Shown here: one piece after another, positions 25,682 to 34,733 of the stretch
How positions within the stretch are numbered: position 1 is the first letter of the stretch
Layout of the letters: every line of letters starts with the position of its first letter
Assembly (NCBI RefSeq): GCF_016679925.1
Contig: NZ_JAEQBW010000002.1
Location: 542,627-606,626, forward strand
Source of the DNA: Marivirga aurantiaca
GTDB taxonomy: Bacteria > Bacteroidota > Bacteroidia > Cytophagales > Cyclobacteriaceae
Reading direction: 5' to 3'
Length of the DNA stretch: 64,000 bases
Program-made: the position numbers and the translations under genes
Notes under the pieces: generated by a model
Database searches by the model: none
What the model was told of the DNA's origin: nothing
What the model saw: the letters and a program-made list of their open reading frames with translations, nothing else

Positions 25682-26908
25682 ATGCGTAGCTCATGGATTT
25701 TGGTTTCGTTAATTAATTTCTTAATAGCTGCCTTAATGGGACTTCTATTGCGATTTGCTTTCGTATGGGAAATTCCATGGCTTGATTACAGGCATATGTT
25801 GCATGGGCATTCACATATTGCAATGTTAGGTTGGATCTATCTGGCCCTGTATGCCTTTTTTGTAGATTTTTTTGTTCCTCCTGACAAACAAAAAAAGCCG
25901 TTTTATTCCCGCCTGTTTTGGTTTACACAGTTATCTGTTGTGGGTATGATGGTCAGCTTTCCTATACAAGGTTATGCAGCCGTTTCAATTACTTTTTCTA
26001 CCCTGCACATTATTGCCAGTTATATTTTTGCCTGGAGAATCTGGAAAGATCTGCAAATTCAAAATCCGCAGGTGCTTCTTTTGGTAAAAGCCAGCCTGAT
26101 TTTTATGCTTATTTCTACGCTCGGCATTTGGGCGATGGGGCCAATCATGGCCACAGATTTGAGAAGCAGTCCATTGTATCTCTTAGCTATACAATTTTAC
26201 CTTCATTTCCAATTTAATGGCTGGTTTGCATTAGCTGTTTTAGCATTGATCCTCCGCCAGTTCAATAACTGGAATGTACATCTTTCTCAAAAGCATTTTA
26301 TACGATTTTTCAACCTTTATGTATCAGGTTTACTGCTTACTTTCTTCCACGTACTGGACTGGGCCTACCAACAGGAATTTTTATTTCTCACTAATGCATT
26401 AGGAGTAGTACTGCAAATGGCAGCTATTATATATCTATTTCTGCCGGTAAGGAAACAATTGCTTGCTGCATTTAAAGTTCAAAATTCTTTGACTCGTGCC
26501 TTACTGCTGTTTGGGTTATTTTCATGGTTGGCAAAAGTAGTATTTCAACTCATGTTAGTATTCCCTGATATAGCCGGCATTTCCACTGTTATTAGGAATT
26601 TCATGATAGGGTATATCCATTTAACCATGTTAGGCCTCATTACAGGATGGTTGTTTGTTATTCTATTTGAACGAATCCCACAATTTAAAGGTAAACTCGG
26701 TTCAGCTGTTTTCATCATAGGATTTGTGGCTACAGAACTGATCTTATTTCTCCAGGGATTTTTCTACTGGATGGGATGGGGCATGTTACCGGCCTATCAT
26801 GAAGTACTGGCTTTTATGTCTGTTTTATTGCCTCTGGGACTGGTTTTTATATTATTAAAGGGACTGCTCAATCAAGTTCAATTAAAGGAAGCTCATATAT
26901 ATACATGA
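25682..26908 (+). CDS. Haem-copper oxidase subunit I-like membrane protein
   Basis: 408 aa with about twelve membrane helices and almost no soluble part. Conserved His motifs fall at helix positions expected for haem ligands: MLHGHSHIAMLGW (helix 2), YLHFQFNGWF (middle), FFHVLDW, and GYIHLTMLGL near the C-terminus. The pattern resembles cytochrome oxidase/NO-reductase subunit I but is shorter and lacks the usual full copper-site motif as far as I can see. In NO/N2O gene blocks of Bacteroidota such proteins accompany nosZ; a role in NO tolerance or electron delivery is inference. Confidence 0.7.
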   Translation: MRSSWILVSLINFLIAALMGLLLRFAFVWEIPWLDYRHMLHGHSHIAMLGWIYLALYAFFVDFFVPPDKQKKPFYSRLFWFTQLSVVGMMVSFPIQGYAAVSITFSTLHIIASYIFAWRIWKDLQIQNPQVLLLVKASLIFMLISTLGIWAMGPIMATDLRSSPLYLLAIQFYLHFQFNGWFALAVLALILRQFNNWNVHLSQKHFIRFFNLYVSGLLLTFFHVLDWAYQQEFLFLTNALGVVLQMAAIIYLFLPVRKQLLAAFKVQNSLTRALLLFGLFSWLAKVVFQLMLVFPDIAGISTVIRNFMIGYIHLTMLGLITGWLFVILFERIPQFKGKLGSAVFIIGFVATELILFLQGFFYWMGWGMLPAYHEVLAFMSVLLPLGLVFILLKGLLNQVQLKEAHIYT

Positions 26909-26959
26909 CTTTTATCATGATTTTAACTAAACACAATAACTTAATTTGTACCAATAAAA

Positions 26960-27472
26960 ATGAAAACTATGAAAAAGCTAAAATTACCTGTAATCCTGAT
27001 CGCATTAATGATTATGTATGCTTGCGGTGGAGGCGGCTCTGAACAAAAGTCTGAGCAGCAATCTGAGCAACAAACCCAGAAGAAAGATGTACCTGAATCT
27101 ATTAAGCAAGGAAAAGGAATCGGAGAGGTGAAAGAGGTGGAATTAACTGTGGAATTGGATGAACAAATGATAAAACGTGGAAGGGAAATTTATGAAATGA
27201 AATGTTCCTCATGCCATAAATTAACTGATCAAAGAGTGGTAGGGCCTGGTTTTGCAGGTGTTACTAATAGAAGAAAGCCTGAATGGATCATGAATATGAT
27301 CACCAATGTAGATGTAATGTTGGTGGAAGATCCGGAAGCTCAAAAATTATTGGAAGAGTGTTTAACACGCATGCCAAATCAGAATGTGAAAATGGAAGAT
27401 GCACGTGCCATACTGGAGTTCTTTAGAAATAATGATATGGATAAGACGGGTAAAAAAGACCAGGCTATCTAA
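26960..27472 (+). CDS. Lipoprotein cytochrome c of the nos cluster
   Basis: 170 aa. Lipoprotein signal ending MIMYAC, then a GGGGSEQ linker. One c-type haem site, CSSCH, at about residues 77-81, with a likely distal Met in ECLTRMPNQN near 140. It probably feeds electrons from the quinol side to nosZ, 50 nt downstream. The charged Gln/Glu linker would let the haem domain reach partners from its membrane anchor. Confidence 0.9.
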   Translation: MKTMKKLKLPVILIALMIMYACGGGGSEQKSEQQSEQQTQKKDVPESIKQGKGIGEVKEVELTVELDEQMIKRGREIYEMKCSSCHKLTDQRVVGPGFAGVTNRRKPEWIMNMITNVDVMLVEDPEAQKLLEECLTRMPNQNVKMEDARAILEFFRNNDMDKTGKKDQAI

Positions 27473-27522
27473 TACTTTCTTAAAATAATTACCTAAAAAA
27501 GAACAATATAAAATCAACAATC

Positions 27523-29550
27523 ATGAACATGAAAAATAGAATGCAGTTTGGATTTTGGATGCTATTCCTGATAGCATTCACTATTTCATGCGACCAGAAA
27601 GACTCCACCAAAGTGGTAGAAGGAAATGCAGCCGAACAAGCCTATGTGGCCCCGGGCGAGTATGATGAATATTACGCCTTTTTATCGGGTGGGTATAGCG
27701 GACAAATTACTGCCTACGGACTTCCGTCAGGTAGATTGTTAAAAGAAATTCCTGTATTTTCTCAGTACCCTGAAAATGGGTATGGATATAGTGAAGAAAC
27801 CAAGCCGATGTTCAATACCTCTTATGGATTTGTTCCATGGGACGATTCACACCATATTGAACTTTCTCAAACAAAAGGGGAATTTGATGGCAGGTGGCTA
27901 TTTGTAAACGGCAATAATACACCAAGAATAGCCAGGATTGATTTATCTACTTTTGAAACGGTTGAGATTCTTGAAATTCCTGATGTGGCAGGCTTGCACT
28001 GTGCACCATTTATTACCGAAAACTCTGAATACTTAGTATCCGGCACACGTTTTAGTATTCCCATTCCACAGAAAGATGTGCCTATTGATACTTACAAAGA
28101 AAACTTTAAAGGGTTGATCAACTACGTTTCAGTGGATCCTGAGCACGGTCATATGGAACTGGCCTTCCAGATTGAAATGCCTGGTTTTAATTATGACCTT
28201 GCAAGAAATGGTAAAGCAGTTTCGCACGGATGGAGCTTTTTAACAACTTATAATTCAGAGCAGGCACATTCCCTTTTAGAAGTAAATGCTTCTCAGAAAG
28301 ATAAGGATTTAATGGCGATCATTAACTGGAAAAAAGCAGAGGAATATATGAAGCAAGGTAAATTTACTGAGCGTCAGACTTCCTATTTCCACAATTTGGT
28401 AGATGAAAGTACAGGAATTGTTGAATCAAAGGAACGAACATTGACTAAAATTCTTGATCCTAAAGAATTACCGGGAATGGTTTATTTTATTCCTGTACCT
28501 AAATCGCCACATGGATGCGATGTTGATCCAACGGGAGAATATATAGTAGGTAACGGTAAATTGTCCGCAGATATGTCTGTTTATTCTTTTAGTAAATTGA
28601 TGAAGGCTATAGAAGATGAAAATTTCGATGGCGATATAGATGGAATTCCGGTGATTAACTATGAAGCCGGACTACACGGTATTGTTAAAAAACCAGGTTT
28701 AGGTCCTTTGCATACAGAGTTTGATGGAAGAGGCAATGCTTATACTACCTTCTTTATTTCATCTGAAGTAGTGAAATGGGATGTAGAAACTAAAGAAATT
28801 TTAGACAGACAACCAACTTTCTATTCTCCTGGTCACTTAATGATACCGGGCGGTGAAACCCGTAAACCGGATGGCAAATACTTGCTCGCCATGAATAAAA
28901 TCACCAAAGACAGATATTTACCAACAGGACCTGAATTAGCGCACTCAGCTCAATTATTTGATATCAGCGGAGATAAAATGAAACTGATATTGGATTTCCC
29001 TACCAAAGGAGAGCCGCATTATGCGCAGGGAATTAAAGCTGATAAGGTACAGCCTAACGCAGTGAAATTCTATGACATTGAAGCCAATGAACACCCTTAT
29101 GCCACTTTAGGTGAGGGTAAAACCAAAGTAGAGCGTGATGGTAATGAAGTGCATGTGTACATGACTGCCATGAGGAGTCACCTGGCACCTGATAATATTG
29201 AAGGTTTCCAGGTAGGAGATAAAGTATATTTCCATGTAACTAACCTGGAGCAGGATTGGGATGTACCTCATGGATTTGCCATACAGGGAGCCACCAATGC
29301 AGAATTACTGGTTATGCCGGGACAAACCAGAACATTGGTTTGGGAACCTAAAAAAGTGGGAGTTTATGCCTTCTATTGCACGGATTTCTGCTCGGCACTT
29401 CATCAGGAAATGTCAGGTTATGCAAGGGTATCTGCTAAAGGTTCTGATGTTCCTTTGAAATGGGGATTGAACGAAGAATTGAGAAACAATCAGCAAGCGG
29501 CTCATAAATTCTATGATGAAGCCAAAGCAAGTGCTGATGCTTCCAAATAA
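27523..29550 (+). CDS. nosZ: Sec-dependent (clade II) nitrous-oxide reductase, probable lipoprotein
   Basis: 675 aa. Reduces N2O to N2 in the periplasm. The N-terminal signal lacks the twin Arg of clade I NosZ and ends in FTISC-DQKD, a lipobox-like site. The beta-propeller has the CuZ His motifs DSHHIE, LHCAPF, PHGCDVDP, LHTEFDG, SPGHLMIPGG and GEPHYAQG. The C-terminal cupredoxin has the CuA site: VPHGF, then CTDFCSALHQEMSGY. All copper ligands seem present. Followed by accessory genes for copper delivery and maturation. Confidence 0.96.
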   Translation: MNMKNRMQFGFWMLFLIAFTISCDQKDSTKVVEGNAAEQAYVAPGEYDEYYAFLSGGYSGQITAYGLPSGRLLKEIPVFSQYPENGYGYSEETKPMFNTSYGFVPWDDSHHIELSQTKGEFDGRWLFVNGNNTPRIARIDLSTFETVEILEIPDVAGLHCAPFITENSEYLVSGTRFSIPIPQKDVPIDTYKENFKGLINYVSVDPEHGHMELAFQIEMPGFNYDLARNGKAVSHGWSFLTTYNSEQAHSLLEVNASQKDKDLMAIINWKKAEEYMKQGKFTERQTSYFHNLVDESTGIVESKERTLTKILDPKELPGMVYFIPVPKSPHGCDVDPTGEYIVGNGKLSADMSVYSFSKLMKAIEDENFDGDIDGIPVINYEAGLHGIVKKPGLGPLHTEFDGRGNAYTTFFISSEVVKWDVETKEILDRQPTFYSPGHLMIPGGETRKPDGKYLLAMNKITKDRYLPTGPELAHSAQLFDISGDKMKLILDFPTKGEPHYAQGIKADKVQPNAVKFYDIEANEHPYATLGEGKTKVERDGNEVHVYMTAMRSHLAPDNIEGFQVGDKVYFHVTNLEQDWDVPHGFAIQGATNAELLVMPGQTRTLVWEPKKVGVYAFYCTDFCSALHQEMSGYARVSAKGSDVPLKWGLNEELRNNQQAAHKFYDEAKASADASK

Positions 29551-29558
29551 TTAAATTC

Positions 29559-29591
29559 AAATACTGCCATCGGCATACGGTGGCAGTATTT
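29559..29591 (+). terminator. Hairpin between nosZ and the accessory genes
   Basis: AAATACTGCCA (29559-29569) pairs with TGGCAGTATTT (29581-29591) around 11 nt that can pair a little further. It lacks a long T tract. It may stabilise the nosZ transcript or attenuate the accessory genes. It also covers the GTG at 29580, an argument for the ATG start at 29610 downstream. Confidence 0.6.
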
Positions 29592-29609
29592 TACTTACAA
29601 AATCTTCTT

Positions 29610-30221
29610 ATGAAAAATTTCCTGCAGCCGAGAATCATCATGCTCGCTAGCTTAATATGTCTGGGATTAGTTTTCTTTTTTCCACTCTGGCAAATTACAC
29701 TTGAGGCAGCTCAATTTCCGGGTGGTTTACAACTCCATATCTGGATCAATAAGGTCTCAGGAAGTGAAAAAAATATAGTGCAGAATGTAAATATTCTCAA
29801 TCATTACATAGGCATGCAGGCCATTCATCCTGAATCTATTCCTGAACTTAAATATTTCCCTATCATCACCTATTTTATGTTGGGTTTTGGAGTATTAACC
29901 ATCTGGCTGAATAAAACCTGGGCTTACTTAAGCTGGTTTATATTGATGGCAGTATTAGGCACTTTAGGAATCTATGATTTTTATCTTTGGTTATATGATT
30001 ATGGACATAATCTTGATCCTATGGCTCCCATTAAAATAGAAGGAATGTCATTTATGCCACCATTATTTGGCGAAAAAGATTTACTCAACTTCTATGTAAA
30101 ATCTTATCCGCATTGGGGTGGTGTTTTCCTGGGCTTGTCAATCATCATTTCAGGGTTGGCCTTTTGGAGAAAAAGAAGAGCTGTTCCAAAAGAAAAAGCT
30201 TCTTATTTATCTACTAATTAA
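29610..30221 (+). CDS. Membrane protein of clade II nos clusters
   Basis: 203 aa from the ATG at 29610 (the GTG at 29580 lies in a hairpin). Helices at about 8-26, 82-100, 105-127 and 168-188, with a periplasmic stretch carrying FPGGLQLHIWINKVSG between the first two. This type of protein is found between nosZ and nosL in Bacteroidota; its function is not known to me. Context suggests a part in N2O reductase maturation or electron transfer. Confidence 0.72.
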   Translation: MKNFLQPRIIMLASLICLGLVFFFPLWQITLEAAQFPGGLQLHIWINKVSGSEKNIVQNVNILNHYIGMQAIHPESIPELKYFPIITYFMLGFGVLTIWLNKTWAYLSWFILMAVLGTLGIYDFYLWLYDYGHNLDPMAPIKIEGMSFMPPLFGEKDLLNFYVKSYPHWGGVFLGLSIIISGLAFWRKRRAVPKEKASYLSTN

Positions 30222-30232
30222 ATATTGATTGT

Positions 30233-30670
30233 ATGAAGTACCTTCAAAATTTAATGCTGATTTTAATTTTCATCAGCTTTCAGTCGTGTACCCCTAAGCC
30301 TGAACCCATTGCTTTTGGCACCGATCATTGTGTGTATTGCAAAATGGGAATTGTAGATCCTAAATATGGGGGAGAATTAGTCACTGAAAAAGCCAGAGTA
30401 TTTAAATTTGATGCCGTGGAATGCATGCTACCATTTATGAAGGAAAATCCCGATCAGAAGTATGCCTATATACTGGTCTTAAGCTATGATGACCCTGCTG
30501 AGTTACATAATGTAGAAGAGCTGGTTTTTGTGCAGTCAGAAAAGTATAAAAGCCCTATGGGTGGCAATATTGCAGCATTTCTTTCACAAGAAAATACCAT
30601 GACTGATGATGGACTTGTAATGACCTGGCCTGAATTAAAAAAAGAATTGAAATCTGTCCCCATCAATTGA
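30233..30670 (+). CDS. nosL: Copper chaperone NosL, lipoprotein
   Basis: 145 aa with lipoprotein signal FISFQSC. The Cu(I)-binding motif CVYCKM lies at about residues 36-41, followed by FDAVECM, a second conserved Cys/Met. NosL passes copper to NosZ for assembly of its copper site. The stop codon overlaps the nosD ATG (TGATG). Confidence 0.93.
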   Translation: MKYLQNLMLILIFISFQSCTPKPEPIAFGTDHCVYCKMGIVDPKYGGELVTEKARVFKFDAVECMLPFMKENPDQKYAYILVLSYDDPAELHNVEELVFVQSEKYKSPMGGNIAAFLSQENTMTDDGLVMTWPELKKELKSVPIN

Positions 30671-31932
30671 TGCTTTATAAACTTTTAATCGGTTTCATAT
30701 TTTTTGCCTGCTCTGCGGAAGTTTTATCTGCCAAAACCTGGCATGTTAAACCTAAATCCGATCTTTCGGAAATAAAAAAAGCTGTGGAAATGGCTGCTGA
30801 TTATGATACCGTTTATATCCATAACGGCACTTATTTTGAAGACCTGATTACCATTGAAAAACCTTTGACTATTATAGGTGTGGGTAAACCTGTTATTGAC
30901 AGCAATGGGGGAGACGAAATATTGATTGTGGCTTCCGATAATGTAAACATAAGTGGACTTACACTTCAAAATGTGGGGGTAAGTTTTCTTAAAGACAGAG
31001 CGGCTATTAGATTGGTGGAGGTACGCAATGTGGTGATAAAGGATAATATTTTGAAAAATACATTTTTTGGAATTTATCTACAAAAATCATCTCATTGTAA
31101 AGTGATCTCCAACACCATCATAGGAGATGCCGAAAATGAAATCAATGCTGGTAATGCTATTCACATCTGGAAAGCAAATAATATAGAGGTGATTGATAAT
31201 ATGGTGAGCTATCACAGGGACGGCATCTATTTTGAGTTTGTGGACCAAAGCCTGATCAGGGGAAATTCAAGTAAATACAACATGCGTTACGGATTGCATT
31301 TCATGTTCTCAAATTACGACATTTATAAAAATAATATTTTTCAGCACAATGGCTCCGGTGTGGCAGTTATGTTCAGTAAGCAAATTAAAATGATTGAAAA
31401 TCAGTTCAAAGATAATTGGGGAGGTGCCTCCTACGGCATTCTGCTGAAAGAAATAAGCGATGGCCTGATGGAAGGAAATATTTTTGAAAGAAATACAATC
31501 GGTGTTTTGGCTGAGGGCGCCAATAGAATCAGGATTTCTAATAATAATTTTATCAATAATGGAAAGGCGATTAACATTAAAGGCAATTGCCTGAATAATG
31601 AAATTTTATCCAACAACTTCATTGGCAACACTTTTGAAGTGTTAACCAACTCAAAATCCAATCTTAATCATTTTGAAGGTAATTATTGGGGACAGTATAA
31701 AGGATATGATCTGGATAAAGATGGAATAGGGGATGTGCCGCATCGGCCTGTGAATTTATTTGCTTTGGTGACGGATAAAATTCCTGCAGCCAATATGTTG
31801 TTGCACAGCTTTTTGGTAAATAGCATGGAGATGGCCGAACGTATGTTCCCTCAAATGATACCAGAACATTTAATAGACAAAAAACCACAAATTAAACCTA
31901 TATCACATGATTCATATCAGAGAACTCAATAA
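30670..31932 (+). CDS. nosD: Periplasmic maturation protein NosD
   Basis: 420 aa from the ATG at 30670, overlapping the nosL stop by 1 nt. Signal peptide ...ACSAEVLSA, then a right-handed parallel beta-helix built from repeats such as NNIEVIDNMVSYHRDGIYFE and NNFINNGKAINIKGN (carbohydrate-binding/sugar-hydrolase-like CASH repeats). NosD works with the NosFY transporter in building the CuZ site. The 3' end overlaps nosF by 26 nt. Confidence 0.94.
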   Translation: MLYKLLIGFIFFACSAEVLSAKTWHVKPKSDLSEIKKAVEMAADYDTVYIHNGTYFEDLITIEKPLTIIGVGKPVIDSNGGDEILIVASDNVNISGLTLQNVGVSFLKDRAAIRLVEVRNVVIKDNILKNTFFGIYLQKSSHCKVISNTIIGDAENEINAGNAIHIWKANNIEVIDNMVSYHRDGIYFEFVDQSLIRGNSSKYNMRYGLHFMFSNYDIYKNNIFQHNGSGVAVMFSKQIKMIENQFKDNWGGASYGILLKEISDGLMEGNIFERNTIGVLAEGANRIRISNNNFINNGKAINIKGNCLNNEILSNNFIGNTFEVLTNSKSNLNHFEGNYWGQYKGYDLDKDGIGDVPHRPVNLFALVTDKIPAANMLLHSFLVNSMEMAERMFPQMIPEHLIDKKPQIKPISHDSYQRTQ

Positions 31933-32632
31933 AAAGTTTGGAAAGCATCATGTATTGCAAAATATAAACCTGCAATTTGAATTAGGACAGGGTGTGGCTT
32001 TAATAGGCCCAAACGGCTCGGGTAAAACTACCCTCATTAAAGCATTATTAGGCATGGTGATTCCCGATAAGGGGGAAATGTTATTCAATGGAAGTTCTAT
32101 TAAAAACCAGAGTTTGTACCGTCAGAATATTGGATATATGCCTCAAATCAGCCGTTTTCCTGATAATATGAAAGTAGGCCAGCTATTTAATATGATAAGG
32201 GATGTGAGGGAGGATATAAAAGCTGATGTCTATGATTGGGAGCTGTATGATTCGTTTGAAATTGAACAGATGAAAACCAAAAGATTAAATATTTTATCCG
32301 GAGGAATGAAACAAAAAGTAAGTGCTGCCCTGGCATTTTTGTTTAATCCAAAAGTTCTTGTTCTGGATGAACCCACAGCAGGGCTGGATCCTGTCTCTAA
32401 TGAAATATTAAAGGAAAAGCTGAGAAAATCCATCACCAATGGAAAGCTGGTTTTAATTACCTCTCACATACTGAATGATTTGGACGAGATTACCACTCAT
32501 GTGGCTTATTTAATGGACGGGAAAACGCAGTTCTTCAAAAGTCTGGAGCAACTTAAAATGGAAACTTCAGAAGACAGGTTGAATAAAATCATTGCACATA
32601 TTTTAAATGGAGAGGAGGCCGTTCATGCTTAA
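31907..32632 (+). CDS. nosF: ABC transporter ATPase NosF
   Basis: 241 aa. Walker A GPNGSGKTT (about 37-45), signature LSGGMKQK, Walker B VLVLDEP with AGLDP, H-loop TSHI. With NosY it forms the ABC transporter that supports NosZ copper-site assembly. It begins inside nosD (26-nt overlap) and ends 8 nt inside nosY, so the trio is translationally linked. Confidence 0.93.
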   Translation: MIHIRELNKKFGKHHVLQNINLQFELGQGVALIGPNGSGKTTLIKALLGMVIPDKGEMLFNGSSIKNQSLYRQNIGYMPQISRFPDNMKVGQLFNMIRDVREDIKADVYDWELYDSFEIEQMKTKRLNILSGGMKQKVSAALAFLFNPKVLVLDEPTAGLDPVSNEILKEKLRKSITNGKLVLITSHILNDLDEITTHVAYLMDGKTQFFKSLEQLKMETSEDRLNKIIAHILNGEEAVHA

Positions 32633-33392
32633 GATCACTAAATTTATTGTTCAGGATCTTTTCAGAAACTGGATTATCCTCTTGTACATGATTTTCCTGA
32701 TGGCGGCATCTTTTGGTTTTTTTATGCTGGAAGGGCAAGCCGATAAAGCTTTATTGGGCTTGCTTAACCTGAGCTTGTTGGTAGTACCCATGATGACCAT
32801 TATTTTCTCCACCATGTACTACTATAATATGTACGAATTTATAGTGCTGATGCTGGCACAACCCCTTAAGCGGAAAACTATTTTAAGTAGTATTTTCCTT
32901 GGGCTATGTATCGCCTTCGGACTGGCCTTAATAGTAGGTTTAGGAATACCTATGCTGGTAATGAATTATTCCATTGCTTCATTAATGCTATTGGGAGTCG
33001 ATTTGTTGCTGACTTTTATTTTTATAGCTATCGCCTTGGTGGCCGGAATATGGACTCGGGATAAAGCAAAAGGAATGGGAGTTTCCTTATTGTTCTGGGT
33101 GTATTTTGTATTGATTTTTGATGGGTTGATCTTGCTTTTGATGTATAATTTCAGCGATTACCCTATAGAAAAAATTATCTTATATATCACATTGCTTAAC
33201 CCGATTGATATTGGTAGAATACTGGTGCTGATGCAAACACAGGCAGCAGCTTTAATGGGATATAGTGGAGCAGTTTTTAACCAGTTCTTTACACAGGGCT
33301 GGGGTATTGCTTTAGCCTTTCTGGCATTGCTTTTCTGGACTGCTTTGCCTGTATTTATTTCATTCAGATTGTTCCACAAGAAGGATTTGTAA
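32625..33392 (+). CDS. nosY: ABC transporter permease NosY
   Basis: 255 aa from ATG 32625, chosen because AGAGGAGG lies about 8 nt before it; an ATG at 32607 adds six residues. Six membrane helices of the ABC-2 type. Partner of NosF in NosZ maturation. The following gene starts 1 nt after its stop. Confidence 0.9.
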   Translation: MLKITKFIVQDLFRNWIILLYMIFLMAASFGFFMLEGQADKALLGLLNLSLLVVPMMTIIFSTMYYYNMYEFIVLMLAQPLKRKTILSSIFLGLCIAFGLALIVGLGIPMLVMNYSIASLMLLGVDLLLTFIFIAIALVAGIWTRDKAKGMGVSLLFWVYFVLIFDGLILLLMYNFSDYPIEKIILYITLLNPIDIGRILVLMQTQAAALMGYSGAVFNQFFTQGWGIALAFLALLFWTALPVFISFRLFHKKDL

Positions 33393-33393
33393 G

Positions 33394-34470
33394 ATGCCAC
33401 CGAAAAGTAGTCTTATCTTTCCCTTTGTGATTATCTCTCTCATTTCAGGGATAGCAGGTGGTTGGGTGAGACTGGGCTGGACTGAAATTGTTATTTCTGA
33501 AACGGCTGCAACACATGGCTTATTGATGACTGGAGGCTTTCTGGGAAGCTTAATTGCCCTGGAAAGAAGTATTGTCATGAAAGGAAAAGGATGGTTTCTT
33601 GTTCCTTTATTAGGGGGGCTTTCAGCTCCACTTTTTATTTCAGGTTTTTATCAATCAGGGCTGTATTTCCTCATGCTTGCAAGTGCAGGCCTGGTTTTAA
33701 TATTATACATTCAGGCACTTAAATATAAGTTGCCTGAGCAGTGGCTATTGCTGGTAGGCTCCATCTGCTGGTTGATCGGCAATATTTTAGTAATTAAAAC
33801 AGGATTTATTCCCATGGCTTCTCCCTGGTGGATAGCTTTTATATTATGGACAATAGTCGGGGAGCGACTGGAACTGACTAAATTTTTACCTAATCCCAAT
33901 TGGAGTCGGTATTTACTCTACGGATTATTAGGTTTGTTTATCATAGGGATACTAACTCCTTTCCACAGTAATGGTAATTGGGTTATGGGCATTGCAGCTA
34001 TTTTAATTGGGCTGTGGCTGCTTAAGTTTGACATGGCACGTATTTCCATGAAGAAAACATCCCATCACCGCTACATAGGTGTGGGTTTAATGACAGGCTA
34101 TGTCTGGTTAGTCTCTTTTGGCTTAATCCTGTGTTTTTTAAAATTTCATCCATTCTTTTACGATCTTTTTCTTCACACTTTCTTTTTAGGATTTGCTTTT
34201 TCTATGATTTGGGCTCATGCACCAATAATTTTGCCAATGGTTTTAAAAGTGAGGCATACGCTTTACCATCCAGTGCTTTGGATTGGTTGGCTATTGTTTC
34301 AACTCACTTTATTGGGAAGAATGCTATTTGCTTTAGCCAACGAAGTTGACAGCCGCAAATGGTTTGGTGTAGTTAATGGCTGGTTGATTATAGCCATGTT
34401 TGTACTTATGGCCACCTTAATGATCCTCCATATCAGGAAGTCAAAAAAGGCAGTATTTATACTCAAGTAG
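33394..34470 (+). CDS. NnrS-like multi-helix membrane protein
   Basis: 358 aa, about eleven to twelve membrane helices. His-bearing helices ATHGLLMTGGFLGSLIALER (about 49-68) and LHTFFLGFAFSMIWAHAPIILP (about 253-274) resemble the haem-binding pattern of NnrS proteins, which protect against NO by-products. It follows nosY by 1 nt and closes the nos unit. The family call is by motif pattern and context; an unrelated haem membrane protein is possible. Confidence 0.65.
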   Translation: MPPKSSLIFPFVIISLISGIAGGWVRLGWTEIVISETAATHGLLMTGGFLGSLIALERSIVMKGKGWFLVPLLGGLSAPLFISGFYQSGLYFLMLASAGLVLILYIQALKYKLPEQWLLLVGSICWLIGNILVIKTGFIPMASPWWIAFILWTIVGERLELTKFLPNPNWSRYLLYGLLGLFIIGILTPFHSNGNWVMGIAAILIGLWLLKFDMARISMKKTSHHRYIGVGLMTGYVWLVSFGLILCFLKFHPFFYDLFLHTFFLGFAFSMIWAHAPIILPMVLKVRHTLYHPVLWIGWLLFQLTLLGRMLFALANEVDSRKWFGVVNGWLIIAMFVLMATLMILHIRKSKKAVFILK

Positions 34471-34733
34471 CTGTTATAGAATTTAATTCTTTAATCCGGT
34501 TTGCTTAAAAAAGAAGATCAAACGATAGAAATCTTTACTATCAGAGTTTGTGTCTTAACAAATGCTTTATTAAGCTACTTCCCTGCCCAAATCATATCAT
34601 CATTTCCAAAACCGAAACAGTGGTTAGAACGTCTTGTATTACATACATTCACTTATTAAGCTAATTTTCTTAGAAGCAATTGTATATGATGGTAAATTCA
34701 TATCATCAATGAATCAAATTGAAAAATAAATCA
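34471..34733. other. Gap between the nos unit and the reductase gene
   Basis: 263 nt of AT-rich sequence without frame, hairpin or repeat that I can recognise. The promoter of the following gene is presumably here. Confidence 0.4.
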
